From NCBI RefSeq assembly GCF_036013915.1, contig NZ_CP107899.1, forward strand, positions 2,542,001 through 2,606,000: a stretch of 64,000 bases of DNA, in the 5' to 3' direction. Below the pieces are notes generated by a model. The model saw nothing but the letters and a program-made list of their open reading frames with translations, made no database searches and had not been told where the DNA came from. The translations under genes and the position numbers were made by a program. The DNA comes from Streptomyces sp. NBC_00464 (GTDB lineage: Bacteria; Actinomycetota; Actinomycetes; Streptomycetales; Streptomycetaceae). Positions 51,933 through 60,884 of this stretch are shown here, piece after piece (the first letter of the stretch is position 1; each line of letters starts with the position of its first letter).

Positions 51933-53210
51933 TTACGCGATGCGTTCCCGCACCACCGGGGTGGCGGCGAACGGCGTGCCCGCCGGGGCGATGTCGTACG
52001 AGTCGGGCAGCGCCTTCAGGGCGTACTCGAACTTCTCCGGGGTGTCCGTGTGCAGCGTCAGCAGCGGCTGTCCGGCCGTCACCTCGTCGCCCGGCTTGGC
52101 GTGCAGTTCGACGCCGGCGCCGGCCTGGACCGGGTCCTCCTTGCGGGCGCGGCCCGCGCCGAGGCGCCAGGCGGCGACGCCGATGTCGTAGGCGTCCAGG
52201 CGGGTCAGGATGCCGGAGGACAGGGCCCTGACGACGTGCTGTTCGCGGGCGACCGGGAGTGCGGCGTCGGGGTCGCCGCCCTGGGCGGAGATCATCCGGC
52301 GCCAGACGTCCATCGCGGAGCCGTCCGCGAGGGCCTTCTCCGGGTCGGCATTCTTGAGTCCGGCCGCGTCCAGCATTTCGCGGGCGAGGGCCAGGGTGAG
52401 GTCGATGACGTCCTGCGGGCCGCCGCCGGCCAGGACCTCGACCGATTCGCGGACCTCCAGGGCGTTGCCCGCGGTGAGGCCCAGGGGGGTGGACATGTCG
52501 GTGAGGAGGGCGACCGTGCGCACTCCGCTGTCGGTGCCCAGCGCGACCATGGTGGAGGCCAGTTCGCGGGCGTCCTCGATGGTCTTCATGAAGGCGCCGG
52601 AGCCGACCTTGACGTCCAGGACGAGTGCGCCGGTGCCTTCGGCGATCTTCTTGGACATGATCGAGCTGGCGATGAGCGGGATCGCTTCGACGGTGCCGGT
52701 GACGTCGCGGAGCGCGTACAGCTTCTTGTCGGCGGGGGCGAGTCCGTCGCCCGCCGCACAGATGACGGCGCCGGTGGTGTCGAGGACGTTCAGCATCTCG
52801 GTGTTGGAGAGGTGGGCGCGCCAGCCGGGGATGGACTCCAGCTTGTCGAGCGTGCCACCGGTGTGGCCGAGGCCGCGTCCGCTGAGCTGCGGTACGGCGG
52901 CGCCGCAGGCGGCGACCAGCGGGGCGAGCGGCAGGGTGATCTTGTCGCCGACGCCGCCGGTGGAGTGCTTGTCGGTGGTGGGGCGGGAGAGCGCGTCGAA
53001 GTTCATCCGCTCGCCGGAGGCGATCATGGCGGCGGTCCAGCGGGCGATCTCCGTGCGGTTCATGCCGTTCAGGAGGATCGCCATGGCCAGTGCGGACATC
53101 TGCTCGTCGGCGACCTCGCCGCGGGTGTACGCGTCGATGACCCAGTCGATCTGCTCGGGGGTCAGCTCGCCTCGGTCCCGCTTGGTGCGGATGACGGAGA
53201 TGGCGTCCAT
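51933..53210 (-). CDS. deoA: Thymidine phosphorylase
   Basis: A 425-residue pyrimidine-nucleoside phosphorylase (thymidine plus phosphate to thymine and deoxyribose-1-phosphate). Signatures: TDKHSTGGVGDKITLPLAPL (phosphate binding, with Lys-His-Ser), SGRGLGHTGGTLDKLESIPG, the catalytic LYALRDVTGTVEAIPLIASS and IMSKKIAEG, and a C-terminal AGAGVELHAKPGDEVTAGQP barrel-sandwich domain. Start ATG 53210. It follows cdd in the same direction but a strong terminator lies between, so it probably has its own promoter. Confidence 0.96.
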   Translation of the reverse strand: MDAISVIRTKRDRGELTPEQIDWVIDAYTRGEVADEQMSALAMAILLNGMNRTEIARWTAAMIASGERMNFDALSRPTTDKHSTGGVGDKITLPLAPLVAACGAAVPQLSGRGLGHTGGTLDKLESIPGWRAHLSNTEMLNVLDTTGAVICAAGDGLAPADKKLYALRDVTGTVEAIPLIASSIMSKKIAEGTGALVLDVKVGSGAFMKTIEDARELASTMVALGTDSGVRTVALLTDMSTPLGLTAGNALEVRESVEVLAGGGPQDVIDLTLALAREMLDAAGLKNADPEKALADGSAMDVWRRMISAQGGDPDAALPVAREQHVVRALSSGILTRLDAYDIGVAAWRLGAGRARKEDPVQAGAGVELHAKPGDEVTAGQPLLTLHTDTPEKFEYALKALPDSYDIAPAGTPFAATPVVRERIA

Positions 53211-53296
53211 GTCCTGGAGTCCTTCCGGCCGGTACGTACGTACGCATGAGCACGCATGAGTTCCGTTGACTCTACGCGCATAGAGGATGGGAGAGA

Positions 53297-53333
53297 CGCC
53301 GGACGGGCCCGCTGTGTGCGGGCCCGTCCGGCG
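53297..53333. terminator. Terminator of the nucleoside importer-cdd operon
   Basis: Perfect 16-bp inverted repeat (CGCCGGACGGGCCCGC / GCGGGCCCGTCCGGCG) with a 5-base loop, 20 bases past the cdd stop. It should end the importer operon before deoA. Confidence 0.85.
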
Positions 53334-53353
53334 GGTGGGGACCGGAAAGGTGC

Positions 53354-53776
53354 TCAGCCGAGGTGCGAGGGCCCGAAGGCCTGCGGGAGCATCTCGTCGA
53401 GCGTGCGGAAGCCGTCCGGGGTCTCCAGGACGAGTTCCGGTCCGCCGAACTCGTACAGCAGCTGCCTGCACCTGCCGCACGGCACCAGGATCTCGCCCGC
53501 CCCGTCCACGCAGGTGAAGTGGGTCAGCCGGCCGCCGCCGGTGGCGTGGAGCTGGGAGACCAGCCCGCACTCGGCGCACAGCCCGATGCCGTACGAGGCG
53601 TTCTCGACGTTGCAGCCGACGATGGTGCGGCCGTCGTCGACGCGGGCGGCGACGCCGACCGGGTAGCCGGAGTAGGGCGCGTACGCACGGGACATGGCGT
53701 CCCGGGCGGCGGCGCGCAGGGCGTCCCAGTCGGCTCCCGCGACGGCGGCGGCGTCCGCACCGGCGGTGGGCGTCAC
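53354..53776 (-). CDS. cdd: Cytidine deaminase
   Basis: A 140-residue homotetrameric-type cytidine deaminase: MSRAYAPYSGYPVGVAARVD, GCNVENASYGIGLCAECGLV (catalytic Glu preceded by Cys-Ala; Zn ligand Cys) and ILVPCGRCRQLLYEFGG (two Zn Cys). It converts cytidine and deoxycytidine to uridine and deoxyuridine. The GTG start overlaps the stop of the upstream permease gene (GTGA), so it is the last gene of the importer operon. Confidence 0.95.
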   Translation of the reverse strand: MTPTAGADAAAVAGADWDALRAAARDAMSRAYAPYSGYPVGVAARVDDGRTIVGCNVENASYGIGLCAECGLVSQLHATGGGRLTHFTCVDGAGEILVPCGRCRQLLYEFGGPELVLETPDGFRTLDEMLPQAFGPSHLG

Positions 53777-55062
53777 TTGCCCTGGCCCTTGCGGTAGCGC
53801 ATGCCGTCGGCCTTCGGCATCCGCAGCCGCTGCGCGGAGAGCGAGAGGACGAGCAGCGTGACGACGTACGGGGTGGCGCTGACGAACTCCGTGGGCACGG
53901 TGTCCGTACCGAGGTACCAGACCAGGATGACGGCGGCGATGACCGCGCTGACGGCTCCCTGCACGAAGCTCTTGCGGTAGAGCTTCCAGGCCGCGATGCC
54001 GGCCAGCGCGACCACGAGCAGCAGGAGCAGCGCGTGGACGGACTCGCCGCCGTTGCGCAGCTGGAGCGCGTCGGCGAAGCCGAACAGGCCGGCGCCCATG
54101 GCGAGTCCGCCGGGACGCCAGTTGCCGAAGATCATCGCGGCGAGACCGATGTATCCGCGGCCGCCGGTCTGTCCCTCGTTGTAGATGTGCGAGGTGACCA
54201 GGGAGAGGAAGGCGCCGCCGAGTCCGGCCATGCCGCCGGAGACGAGCACCGCGATGTACTTGTACGTGTAGACGTTCACGCCGAGCGATTCGGCGGCCAC
54301 CGGGTTCTCGCCGCAGGAGCGCAGCCGCAGGCCGAAGGCGGTCTTCCACAGGATGAAGAACGTCGCGACGAAGAGCACCGCGGCGACGATCGTCAGCAGG
54401 GACACGTTGGTGACCAGGCCGCCGATGACGCCGGCCAGGTCGGAGACGAAGAACCAGTGGTGCTTCTCGATCGAGTGCAGCCAGTCGGAGAGGCCCGGGA
54501 TCGTGACCGAGGTGATCTCGTCGGCCGGTGGTGACTGTTTCGGTGAGCCGCCCTTGGCCGCCGCTTCGCCGGAGTTGAACCAGAGCTTGGCGAAGTAGGT
54601 GGTGAAGCCGAGCGCCAGGATGTTGATCGCGATACCGGAGATGATGTGGTCGACGCCGAAGGTGACGGTCGCGACCGCGTGCAGCAGTCCGCCGAGCATG
54701 CCGCCGATGACACCGGCGAGGACGCCGAGCCAGGGGTTGGTCTGCCAGCCGGCCCAGGCGCCGAAGAAGGTGCCCAGGATCATCATGCCTTCGAGGCCGA
54801 TGTTGACCACGCCGGCGCGTTCGGCCCAGAGGCCGCCGAGACCGGCGAGGCCGATCGGCACGGCCATCGCGAGGGCCGCGCTGATCTGTCCGGCCGAGGT
54901 GACGTCCTGCGCGCCGGTGATGGCGCGCACCGCGGACAGCGCGAGCAGGACGCCCGCGATGATCAGCAGGACGACGGGGAAGGAGAGCCTGGTGCGGCCG
55001 CTCTTGCCGCCGGAGACCTTGGGGGCCGCGGGGGGCGGGGTGGAAGTCGCCGTGACGGTCAC
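53773..55062 (-). CDS. Nucleoside ABC transporter permease (NupQ/BmpD-like)
   Basis: A 429-residue inner-membrane permease with about ten hydrophobic segments and the signature NIGLEGMMILGTFFGAWAGW and VDHIISGIAINILALGFTTY, followed by RLRSCGENPVAAESLGVNVY (coupling loop). This is the BPD_transp_2 type found in RnsCD/NupPQ nucleoside importers. An insert of about 35 residues (PPADEITSV) is outside the membrane. It overlaps both neighbours by four bases (ATGA, GTGA). Confidence 0.92.
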   Translation of the reverse strand: MTVTATSTPPPAAPKVSGGKSGRTRLSFPVVLLIIAGVLLALSAVRAITGAQDVTSAGQISAALAMAVPIGLAGLGGLWAERAGVVNIGLEGMMILGTFFGAWAGWQTNPWLGVLAGVIGGMLGGLLHAVATVTFGVDHIISGIAINILALGFTTYFAKLWFNSGEAAAKGGSPKQSPPADEITSVTIPGLSDWLHSIEKHHWFFVSDLAGVIGGLVTNVSLLTIVAAVLFVATFFILWKTAFGLRLRSCGENPVAAESLGVNVYTYKYIAVLVSGGMAGLGGAFLSLVTSHIYNEGQTGGRGYIGLAAMIFGNWRPGGLAMGAGLFGFADALQLRNGGESVHALLLLLVVALAGIAAWKLYRKSFVQGAVSAVIAAVILVWYLGTDTVPTEFVSATPYVVTLLVLSLSAQRLRMPKADGMRYRKGQGK

Positions 55063-56174
55063 GCCGACACCTCCTGCTGGTCGGAGTTACGGGCGGCCTG
55101 TGCGGCGAGTTCCGCGCCGACCTTGCTCTGCTGGCGCTTGAGTCCGTAGCGGCGGACGACTTCGTAGGCGATGACGACGCACAGGACGATGACGCCCTGG
55201 ATGACACCGACGATCTCCTTGTCGTACCCCTCGAACTCCAGCTTTCCGGTGCCGCGTTCCAGGAAGCCCCAGAGCAGTGCGCCGAGCGCGATGCCGATGG
55301 GGTGGTTGCGGCCGAGGAGGGCGATGGCGATGCCGGTGAAGCCGATGCCGACCGGGAAGTCGCCGCTGTACTCGTAGCTGTCGTTGAGCAGGGTCGGCAT
55401 GCCGATGAGGCCGGCCACCGCGCCCGAGATCAGCATCGAGGTGACGACCATCTTCTTGACGTTCACGCCGCTGGCCTCGGCCGCGGAGCCGGACTGGCCG
55501 ACGGTGCGCAGATCGAAGCCGAAGCGGGTGCGCGAGAGCGTGAACCAGTAGGCGATGCCCGCGACGACCGCGACCACGATGAAGCCCCAGACGGGCGTCG
55601 GGGTGGTCGGGAACTCGAAGAAGTGCGAGGACTCCGGGAGCGGTTTGGTGGAGATCTTGGTGCCGGCCTCGTCGAGGTGGCCGAGGCGGTTCTGCTGGAG
55701 GAGGTAGCCGATGATCGCGGTCGCGATGGCGTTCAGCATGATCGTCGAGACGACCTCGCTGACGCCCCGGGTGACCTTGAGGACACCGGCGATACCGGCC
55801 CACATCGCGCCGACGATCATCGCGGTGAGGATGATCAGCGGGATCTGGAGGGCGCCGGGCAGGGTCAGCGCGCCGCCGACCGCCGCCGCGAAGAAGGCGG
55901 CGAGGCGGTACTGGCCGTCGACGCCGATGTTGAAGAGGTTCATCCGGAAGCCGACGGCCACCGCGAGACCCGCGAGGTAGTACGTCGTCGCCTTGTTGAG
56001 GATGTAGACCTGGCTGTCCGACTTCAGGCCGTAGTCGAACATGATGCCGAAGGCGCTGAAGGGTTCCTTGCCGGTGGCGGCGAGTACGAGTGCCGTCACC
56101 AGGAAGGCGACCACGATCGCGAGTACGGGGGCCGCGATCCCCAGGAGCAGCCGCTCCTTGTCGATCTTCTTCAT
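55059..56174 (-). CDS. Nucleoside ABC transporter permease (NupP/BmpC-like)
   Basis: A 371-residue permease pairing with the previous one: LLLGIAAPVLAIVVAFLVTA, FRMNLFNIGVDGQYRLAAFF, VSEVVSTIMLNAIATAIIGY and FDLRTVGQSGSAAEASGVNV (coupling loop). Starts MKKIDKERL. Overlaps the ATPase gene upstream and the second permease downstream. Confidence 0.92.
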   Translation of the reverse strand: MKKIDKERLLLGIAAPVLAIVVAFLVTALVLAATGKEPFSAFGIMFDYGLKSDSQVYILNKATTYYLAGLAVAVGFRMNLFNIGVDGQYRLAAFFAAAVGGALTLPGALQIPLIILTAMIVGAMWAGIAGVLKVTRGVSEVVSTIMLNAIATAIIGYLLQQNRLGHLDEAGTKISTKPLPESSHFFEFPTTPTPVWGFIVVAVVAGIAYWFTLSRTRFGFDLRTVGQSGSAAEASGVNVKKMVVTSMLISGAVAGLIGMPTLLNDSYEYSGDFPVGIGFTGIAIALLGRNHPIGIALGALLWGFLERGTGKLEFEGYDKEIVGVIQGVIVLCVVIAYEVVRRYGLKRQQSKVGAELAAQAARNSDQQEVSA

Positions 56175-57856
56175 CGGTCCTCTCCCCCGTCCCGGGGGTC
56201 GGTGTCGGTGCGGTCGCCGTCGGTGCGGTCGGCGTCGGTAGGGCCGGCGGCCGGGTCGTCCGGTGTGAGCGACTTCCCCGGGGCCGGGGGCTCGGCTGCC
56301 GGGGGCTCCGCCGTCGGGGGCTCGGCTGCCGGGGGCTCCTCGGGCGCTTCGAGGTGGCCGCTGGCCGCACCCGTCATGGCCGAGCCGAGCTCCTCGGGGG
56401 TGACGGACGCCGGGTCGGCGTCCGCGACCAGCCGGCCGCGGTACATGACCCGCAGGGTGTCGGAGAGCCCGATCAGCTCGTCCAGGTCGGCGGAGATCAG
56501 CAGCACCGCCAGTCCCTCGCGGCGTGCTTCGCGGATCTGGTCCCAGATCTGGGCCTGTGCGCCGACGTCCACGCCCCGGGTGGGGTGCGCGGCGATCAGG
56601 AGCTTGGGCGAGTGGCTCATCTCGCGGCCGACGATCAGCTTCTGCTGGTTGCCGCCGGAGAGCGAGGCCGCGGTGACCTCGATGCCGGGGGTGCGCACGT
56701 CGTACTCGCGCACGATCCGCTCGGTGTCGGCGCGGGCCGCCTTGAGGTCGAGGAAGGCGCCCTTGCTGTTGGGGCGTTCGGTGACGTGGCCGAGGATGCG
56801 GTTCTCCCAGAGGGGGGCCTCCAGCAGCAGTCCGTGCCGGTGGCGGTCCTCGGGGATGACGGCCATGCCGTCCTCGCGGCGCTTGCGCGTCGGGGTGCGG
56901 GAGATGTCCGTACCGTCCAGGGCGAGGGAGCCCGCGTCGAGGGTGCGCATGCCCATGATGGTGTCGACGAGTTCGGACTGGCCGTTGCCCTCGACGCCGG
57001 CGATGCCGAGGACCTCGCCCTTGTGGATGGTGAAGGTGATGCCGTCGAGCACGGCACGCACCACCCCGTCCGGGTCGGTCGCGGTCAGCCGCAGCCCGTC
57101 GACGGTGAGCATCGGCGTGTCGGTGACGGTCGACTCACGGGTCTCCGGCGACGGCAGCTCACTGCCGACCATCAGCTCGGCGAGCTGCTTGGTCGTGGTG
57201 TGCTTCGGGTCGGCGGTGCCCACGGTCGTACCGCGCCGGATGACGGTGATCTCGTCGGCCACCGACAGCACCTCGCCCAGCTTGTGCGAGATGAAGATGA
57301 CGGTCAGGCCCTCGGCCTTGAGCTCGCGCAGGTTGTCGAACAGTGCGTCGACCTCCTGCGGTACGAGGACGGCGGTGGGTTCGTCGAGGATCAGGGTGCG
57401 GGCGCCGCGGTAGAGGACCTTGAGGATCTCCACGCGCTGGCGGTCGGCGACACCGAGGTCCTCGACCATGGCGTCCGGGCGGACGCCGAGACCGTAGGCG
57501 TCGGAGATCTCCCGGATCTTCGCGCGGGCCCGGTCGCCGATGCCGTACAGCTTCTCGGAGCCGAGTACGACGTTCTCCAGGACGGTGAGGTAGTCGGCGA
57601 GCATGAAGTGCTGGTGCACCATGCCGATACCGCGGTCGATGGCGTCGCCCGGGTTGGAGAACGTGGCCTGTTCGCCGTCCACCGCGATGGTGCCCTCGTC
57701 CGGCTTCTGCATGCCGTACAGGATCTTCATCAGAGTGGACTTGCCGGCGCCGTTCTCACCGACGAGAGCGTGGACGGTGCCGCGGCGCACGGTGATGTCG
57801 ATGTCGTGGTTGGCCACGACCCCGGGGAACCGCTTGGTGATACCGCGGAGCTCCAC
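56171..57856 (-). CDS. Nucleoside ABC transporter ATPase (NupO-like, two ATPase domains)
   Basis: A protein of at least 561 residues with two fused ABC domains. Domain 1: Walker A VGENGAGKSTLMKILYGMQK, degenerate signature, Walker B TLILDEPTAVLVP. Domain 2: Walker A-like GIAGVEGNGQSELVDTIMG, signature SLSGGNQQKLIVGREMSHSP. The C-terminal 70 residues are Pro/Ala/Asp repeats (EPPAAEPPTAEPPAAEPP). The GTG start given begins MELRGITKRFPG with no good ribosome-binding site. A 9-codon extension to an ATC at 57883 has AAGGAG 8 bases upstream and adds INASSSPHA, so the true start may be there (see findings). Confidence 0.93.
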   Translation of the reverse strand: MELRGITKRFPGVVANHDIDITVRRGTVHALVGENGAGKSTLMKILYGMQKPDEGTIAVDGEQATFSNPGDAIDRGIGMVHQHFMLADYLTVLENVVLGSEKLYGIGDRARAKIREISDAYGLGVRPDAMVEDLGVADRQRVEILKVLYRGARTLILDEPTAVLVPQEVDALFDNLRELKAEGLTVIFISHKLGEVLSVADEITVIRRGTTVGTADPKHTTTKQLAELMVGSELPSPETRESTVTDTPMLTVDGLRLTATDPDGVVRAVLDGITFTIHKGEVLGIAGVEGNGQSELVDTIMGMRTLDAGSLALDGTDISRTPTRKRREDGMAVIPEDRHRHGLLLEAPLWENRILGHVTERPNSKGAFLDLKAARADTERIVREYDVRTPGIEVTAASLSGGNQQKLIVGREMSHSPKLLIAAHPTRGVDVGAQAQIWDQIREARREGLAVLLISADLDELIGLSDTLRVMYRGRLVADADPASVTPEELGSAMTGAASGHLEAPEEPPAAEPPTAEPPAAEPPAPGKSLTPDDPAAGPTDADRTDGDRTDTDPRDGGEDR

Positions 57857-58080
57857 GGCATGAGGACTGCTGGACGCGTTGATGGCGCACTCTCCTTGGC
57901 AGGAGCGGAGGGCGGAGGCGATGGGGCGGAGACGGTGGGACGGAGACGGGAAGACGTGAGCGGGGGGCGGAAAAAGGTACCGCGCCCGAGCCGGAGCTAC
58001 GCGCGTAGCGCCACCGAATCGTTGGCCACCTGATCACAGATGGCGGACCGGGGCCGGTGACCCCCTGTGCGGGGGTACGC

Positions 58081-58128
58081 GATCGGGGCCCGGGCGGGCG
58101 GCCGAAGCCGCTCGTCCGGGCCCCGATC
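58081..58128. terminator. Hairpin between the BMP lipoprotein and ATPase genes
   Basis: ATCGGGGCCCGGGCGGGCGG pairs with the complementary run ending CCGGGCCCCGAT around a CGAA-type loop, 12 bases past the binding-protein stop. Such a hairpin would stabilise and over-produce the binding-protein mRNA relative to the membrane parts, the normal stoichiometry for ABC importers. Confidence 0.75.
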
Positions 58129-58139
58129 TACGGGACGGA

Positions 58140-59180
58140 TCAGGTCGTGGTCTTGACCGTGATGTCGCCGTCGACGATCTTCTTCTTGGCCGCGTCGAGC
58201 TGGGCCTGGATGTCCTTGAGGTGGTCACCCGTGGTGGTCAGGCTGACGCCGCCCTTGGCCAGGGAGTACGTCTGCGTGCCGGTCAGCGGCTTGCCGTCCT
58301 TGACGGACTTGACCAGGTCGAAGACGCCGGTGTCGACGTTCTTGACGACCGAGGTCAGGATCGTGTCCTTGTACTTGGACAGCGCCGGGTCCAGGGCCTG
58401 GTCGGAGTCGACTCCGATGGACCAGGCACCCTTCTGGCCCGCGACGGCCTCGATCGAACCGGCACCCGAACCGCCCGCGGCGGCGAAGATGACGTCGATG
58501 CCCTTGTCGAGCATGCCCTTGGCGGCGGCCTTGCCCTTGTCGGGGCTGCCGAAGCCGGACAGGTCCGAGCCGGTGGACAGGTACTGGATCTGCACCGTGG
58601 CGCTGGGCTTGGTGTCCTTGACGCCCTGCTGGAAACCGGCGGCGAACTTCTTGATCAGCGGGAGGTCCACACCACCGATGAAGCCGACCTTGCCGTCCTT
58701 CGACTTCAGCGCGGCCGCGACACCGGCGAGGTACGAGCCCTGCTCCTCGGTGAAGACGATCGAGTCGACGTTCTTCGCGTCGGCGACCGAGTCGACCAGG
58801 CCGAAGTTCACCTTCGGGTACTTGGGCGCGATCTTGTCGACCGCGTCCTTGTACGCGAAGCCGACGGCGATGACCGGGTTGTAACCGCCCTCGGCCAGCG
58901 ACTGCAGACGCTGCTCACGGTCGGCGGGGGTCTCACCGTTCTTGGCGGTGAGCTCCTTCGTCTGGGCGTCGAACTCGGCCTTGGCCTTGTCCAGGCCGCG
59001 AGCGGCGGAGTCGTTGAACGAGTTGTCGCCACGGCCGCCGACGTCGTAGGCCATGCCGATCTTCATCTGACCCGAGTCGGAGCTGGTGTCCTCGTCGGAC
59101 GAACTGCCGCACGCGGTGGCGGTGAGCGCGAGAGCTGCGGTGACAGCACACGCGGCGGTGATCTTGGATACCCGGCGCAA
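58140..59180 (-). CDS. BMP-family nucleoside-binding lipoprotein
   Basis: A 346-residue extracellular lipoprotein (Med/BMP/PnrA family) that binds nucleosides for the ABC importer. Signal peptide with lipobox ALTATACGSS (Cys about residue 24). Core motifs: KIGMAYDVGGRGDNSFNDSA, VGFAYKDAV, GFIGGVDLPLIKKFAAGFQQ, VIFAAAGGSGAG, WSIGVDSDQ and ILTSVVKNVD. The TTG start is supported by AAGGAGCCTTCCC just upstream. First gene of the importer operon. Confidence 0.94.
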   Translation of the reverse strand: MRRVSKITAACAVTAALALTATACGSSSDEDTSSDSGQMKIGMAYDVGGRGDNSFNDSAARGLDKAKAEFDAQTKELTAKNGETPADREQRLQSLAEGGYNPVIAVGFAYKDAVDKIAPKYPKVNFGLVDSVADAKNVDSIVFTEEQGSYLAGVAAALKSKDGKVGFIGGVDLPLIKKFAAGFQQGVKDTKPSATVQIQYLSTGSDLSGFGSPDKGKAAAKGMLDKGIDVIFAAAGGSGAGSIEAVAGQKGAWSIGVDSDQALDPALSKYKDTILTSVVKNVDTGVFDLVKSVKDGKPLTGTQTYSLAKGGVSLTTTGDHLKDIQAQLDAAKKKIVDGDITVKTTT

Positions 59181-59243
59181 GGGAAGGCTCCTTCAAACCT
59201 GACCGAAGCGCCTCTTCCGGCGCTGGTTTCGCCGCGATCGTAA

Positions 59244-59716
59244 CGCGCGTAGATGTCAGATAATGACCTGTACGGCAGCCGTTATCGGATCGTCGCGAAC
59301 GGGGGGTGGCTCGTCCGGGTACGGATGGCTGCGGTGGAGCAGCGAGGAAGCGCGGCGCTCACCACGCCTCCCGTCCACGTTGATGCACCCACGAGAGGGA
59401 GCAGATCCGCATACACCCGGCTCCCCCGGCGCCGACCATGACCAAGTTCCACAACCCGCCGCTCGACGCCGCGGGCCCATGGAACTCACCACTGTGGCTC
59501 AGGTGACGACTCACGGGCCTGCCAACCATTCGAACGAAACCGGCCACACCTTCGGGTGCAAAGCACCCCAACCTCACCCCTAGCGCACATTTCGAGTCCT
59601 TTAACTTGCATTATCCAGTCAAATCTTGCAAAAAAGTTGACCCAAACTTCAAAGATTCATTAAATAAATCCGTTCACTCAATCGTGATGCACTTTTCCGG
59701 ACCGAGGGAAAAAACC
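59244..59716 (+). promoter_or_regulatory. Long noncoding stretch with a promoter-like site
   Basis: No gene is supported here. The right third (59590-59710) is strikingly A/T-rich for this genome and holds TTGACC at 59637 and TAAATA at 59661, an 18-base spacing fitting a SigA-type promoter for the following secreted-protein gene. The left two thirds show nothing recognisable. Confidence 0.5.
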
Positions 59717-60034
59717 ATGAAGCGAACATTCTCCGTTCTTTCCATCACGGCAGCGGTGCTGGCGACCGCTGGCGCAATGGCTCCAACTGCATCGGCCGGC
59801 GTAGGAAACTGCAAGACCTGGACGTCCAACAGCGCTCCTTATACCGGCTCCGCCTATTGCAGCGAAATCGCTTCGGCTGACAAGTTCCGAGTGAAGGTCA
59901 CCTGTGTCGATCCTCGCGGGAGCACCTGGGTTGTGTACGGCCCGTGGGTGAAGAACACCAAAACCTCGACCGCCAAGTGCTCGGACAACCCGAACGTCGG
60001 CATCCTCAAGACCGGAGTCTCGTTCAGCGCCTGA
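59717..60034 (+). CDS. Small secreted Cys-containing protein, tandem paralog 1
   Basis: A 105-residue exported protein: signal peptide SVLSITAAVLATAGAMAPTA then SAG, mature part about 78 residues with four Cys (GNCKTWTSNSAP, GSAYCSEI, VKVTCVDPRGSTW, TAKCSDNPNVG). ATG 59717 follows GAGGGA at 59704. Same family as the next two genes: VTCVDPRG, CSDNPNVGILK and the W-x-V-x-GPW stretch. Function unknown; a surface or defence peptide is possible. Confidence 0.82.
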   Translation: MKRTFSVLSITAAVLATAGAMAPTASAGVGNCKTWTSNSAPYTGSAYCSEIASADKFRVKVTCVDPRGSTWVVYGPWVKNTKTSTAKCSDNPNVGILKTGVSFSA

Positions 60035-60117
60035 CTCCAGCCTCCCCTCGCGCTCAGCCAATCGGGGACGAGGGTGACCACACAGATATCCGACCGCTTA
60101 CCACGTAAGAGGTACGT

Positions 60118-60450
60118 ATGAAGAGGACGTTCCGTCTGGCCGTCGGGGTGGCTATTGCAGCCGGCTCGGTCGCGGTCACCGCACCCACCGCGACCGCCTC
60201 AGAGGTCGGCACAGCCTCCATCGACTGCAAGACCGGAAAGTCAGGCAGCGCGCCCTATTACGCCTTCGCCCGCTGTAACGAAATGGGCAGCTGGGCCAAG
60301 TTCCGAGTGCACGCCACTTGCGTCGATCCTCGTGGAGGCACCTGGATCGTCAACGGTCCTTGGATGCGAAAAACGCAAACCTCGATCGTCAAGTGCTCGG
60401 ACAGCCCGAACGTCGGCATCCTCAAGATCGGGTTGACCCTAAGCAACTGA
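60118..60450 (+). CDS. Small secreted Cys-containing protein, tandem paralog 2
   Basis: A 110-residue exported protein with signal LAVGVAIAAGSVAVTAPTAT (cleavage after ATA) and the same mature pattern (DCKTGKSGSAPYYAFARCNE, HATCVDPRGGTWIVNGPWMR, KCSDSPNVGILK). The bases before the start (ATCCGACCGCTTACCACG) recur before paralog 3, so the copy unit includes upstream DNA. A strong terminator follows. Confidence 0.85.
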   Translation: MKRTFRLAVGVAIAAGSVAVTAPTATASEVGTASIDCKTGKSGSAPYYAFARCNEMGSWAKFRVHATCVDPRGGTWIVNGPWMRKTQTSIVKCSDSPNVGILKIGLTLSN

Positions 60451-60455
60451 CCCCA

Positions 60456-60497
60456 GTCACCCTCGCCCCGCAACCAGTCGGGGGGGGCGAGGGTGAC
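60456..60497. terminator. Terminator after paralog 2
   Basis: Perfect 14-bp inverted repeat GTCACCCTCGCCCC / GGGGCGAGGGTGAC with a 14-base loop, 5 bases after the stop. A weaker version of the same structure (CCCTCG ... CGAGGGTGACC) follows paralog 1. Confidence 0.8.
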
Positions 60498-60542
60498 CAC
60501 ACACGGACATCCGACCGCTTACCACGCAACTGAGGGATAATC

Positions 60543-60884
60543 ATGAAGAAGATGTACAGTCTGGCCGCCGGGCTTATCGTCGCAGCCGGCTCGATCTTCG
60601 TCGCCGCACCCACCGCGACCGCCTCGGAAGTCGGCACAGCCTCCGTCGACTGCGATACCTGGAAGTCGAGCACCGCGCCCTACAAGGGATACGCCAAGTG
60701 CACGGGCATGCTCCCCTACCCGCTCGAGGGTGTACAGGTGCGGCTCACCTGCATCGACCCACGCGGTACCCAGTGGCACGTCAACGGAAACCGGGTGGGC
60801 AACGGCAAGACCTCCAGCGCCCAGTGCTCCGATAACTCGAGCGTGGGCATCTACAAGGTGGGCCTGACGCGGACGCGCCTGTAA
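60543..60884 (+). CDS. Small secreted Cys-containing protein, tandem paralog 3
   Basis: A 113-residue exported protein: signal LAAGLIVAAGSIFVAAPTAT, mature part DCDTWKSSTAPYKGYAKCTG, RLTCIDPRGTQWHVNGNRVG, AQCSDNSSVGIYKVGL. All four Cys positions are kept, while other positions differ most of the three, so it may be the oldest copy or under diversifying pressure. TGAGGGATAATC precedes the ATG. Confidence 0.85.
   Translation: MKKMYSLAAGLIVAAGSIFVAAPTATASEVGTASVDCDTWKSSTAPYKGYAKCTGMLPYPLEGVQVRLTCIDPRGTQWHVNGNRVGNGKTSSAQCSDNSSVGIYKVGLTRTRL

Noticed and set aside
48493..53253. A 1586-codon open frame antisense to the subtilase and running over deoA in the wrong frame
   Set aside because: Long spurious frame caused by high GC; the subtilase and thymidine phosphorylase frames have clear motifs.
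55302..57413. A 703-codon open frame antisense to the ABC transporter genes
   Set aside because: No domain, extreme composition; ABC motifs on the other strand are unmistakable.
59263..59583. A 106-codon frame between the BMP lipoprotein and the secreted-protein genes
   Set aside because: No ribosome-binding site, no domain, and codon pattern not typical for coding.
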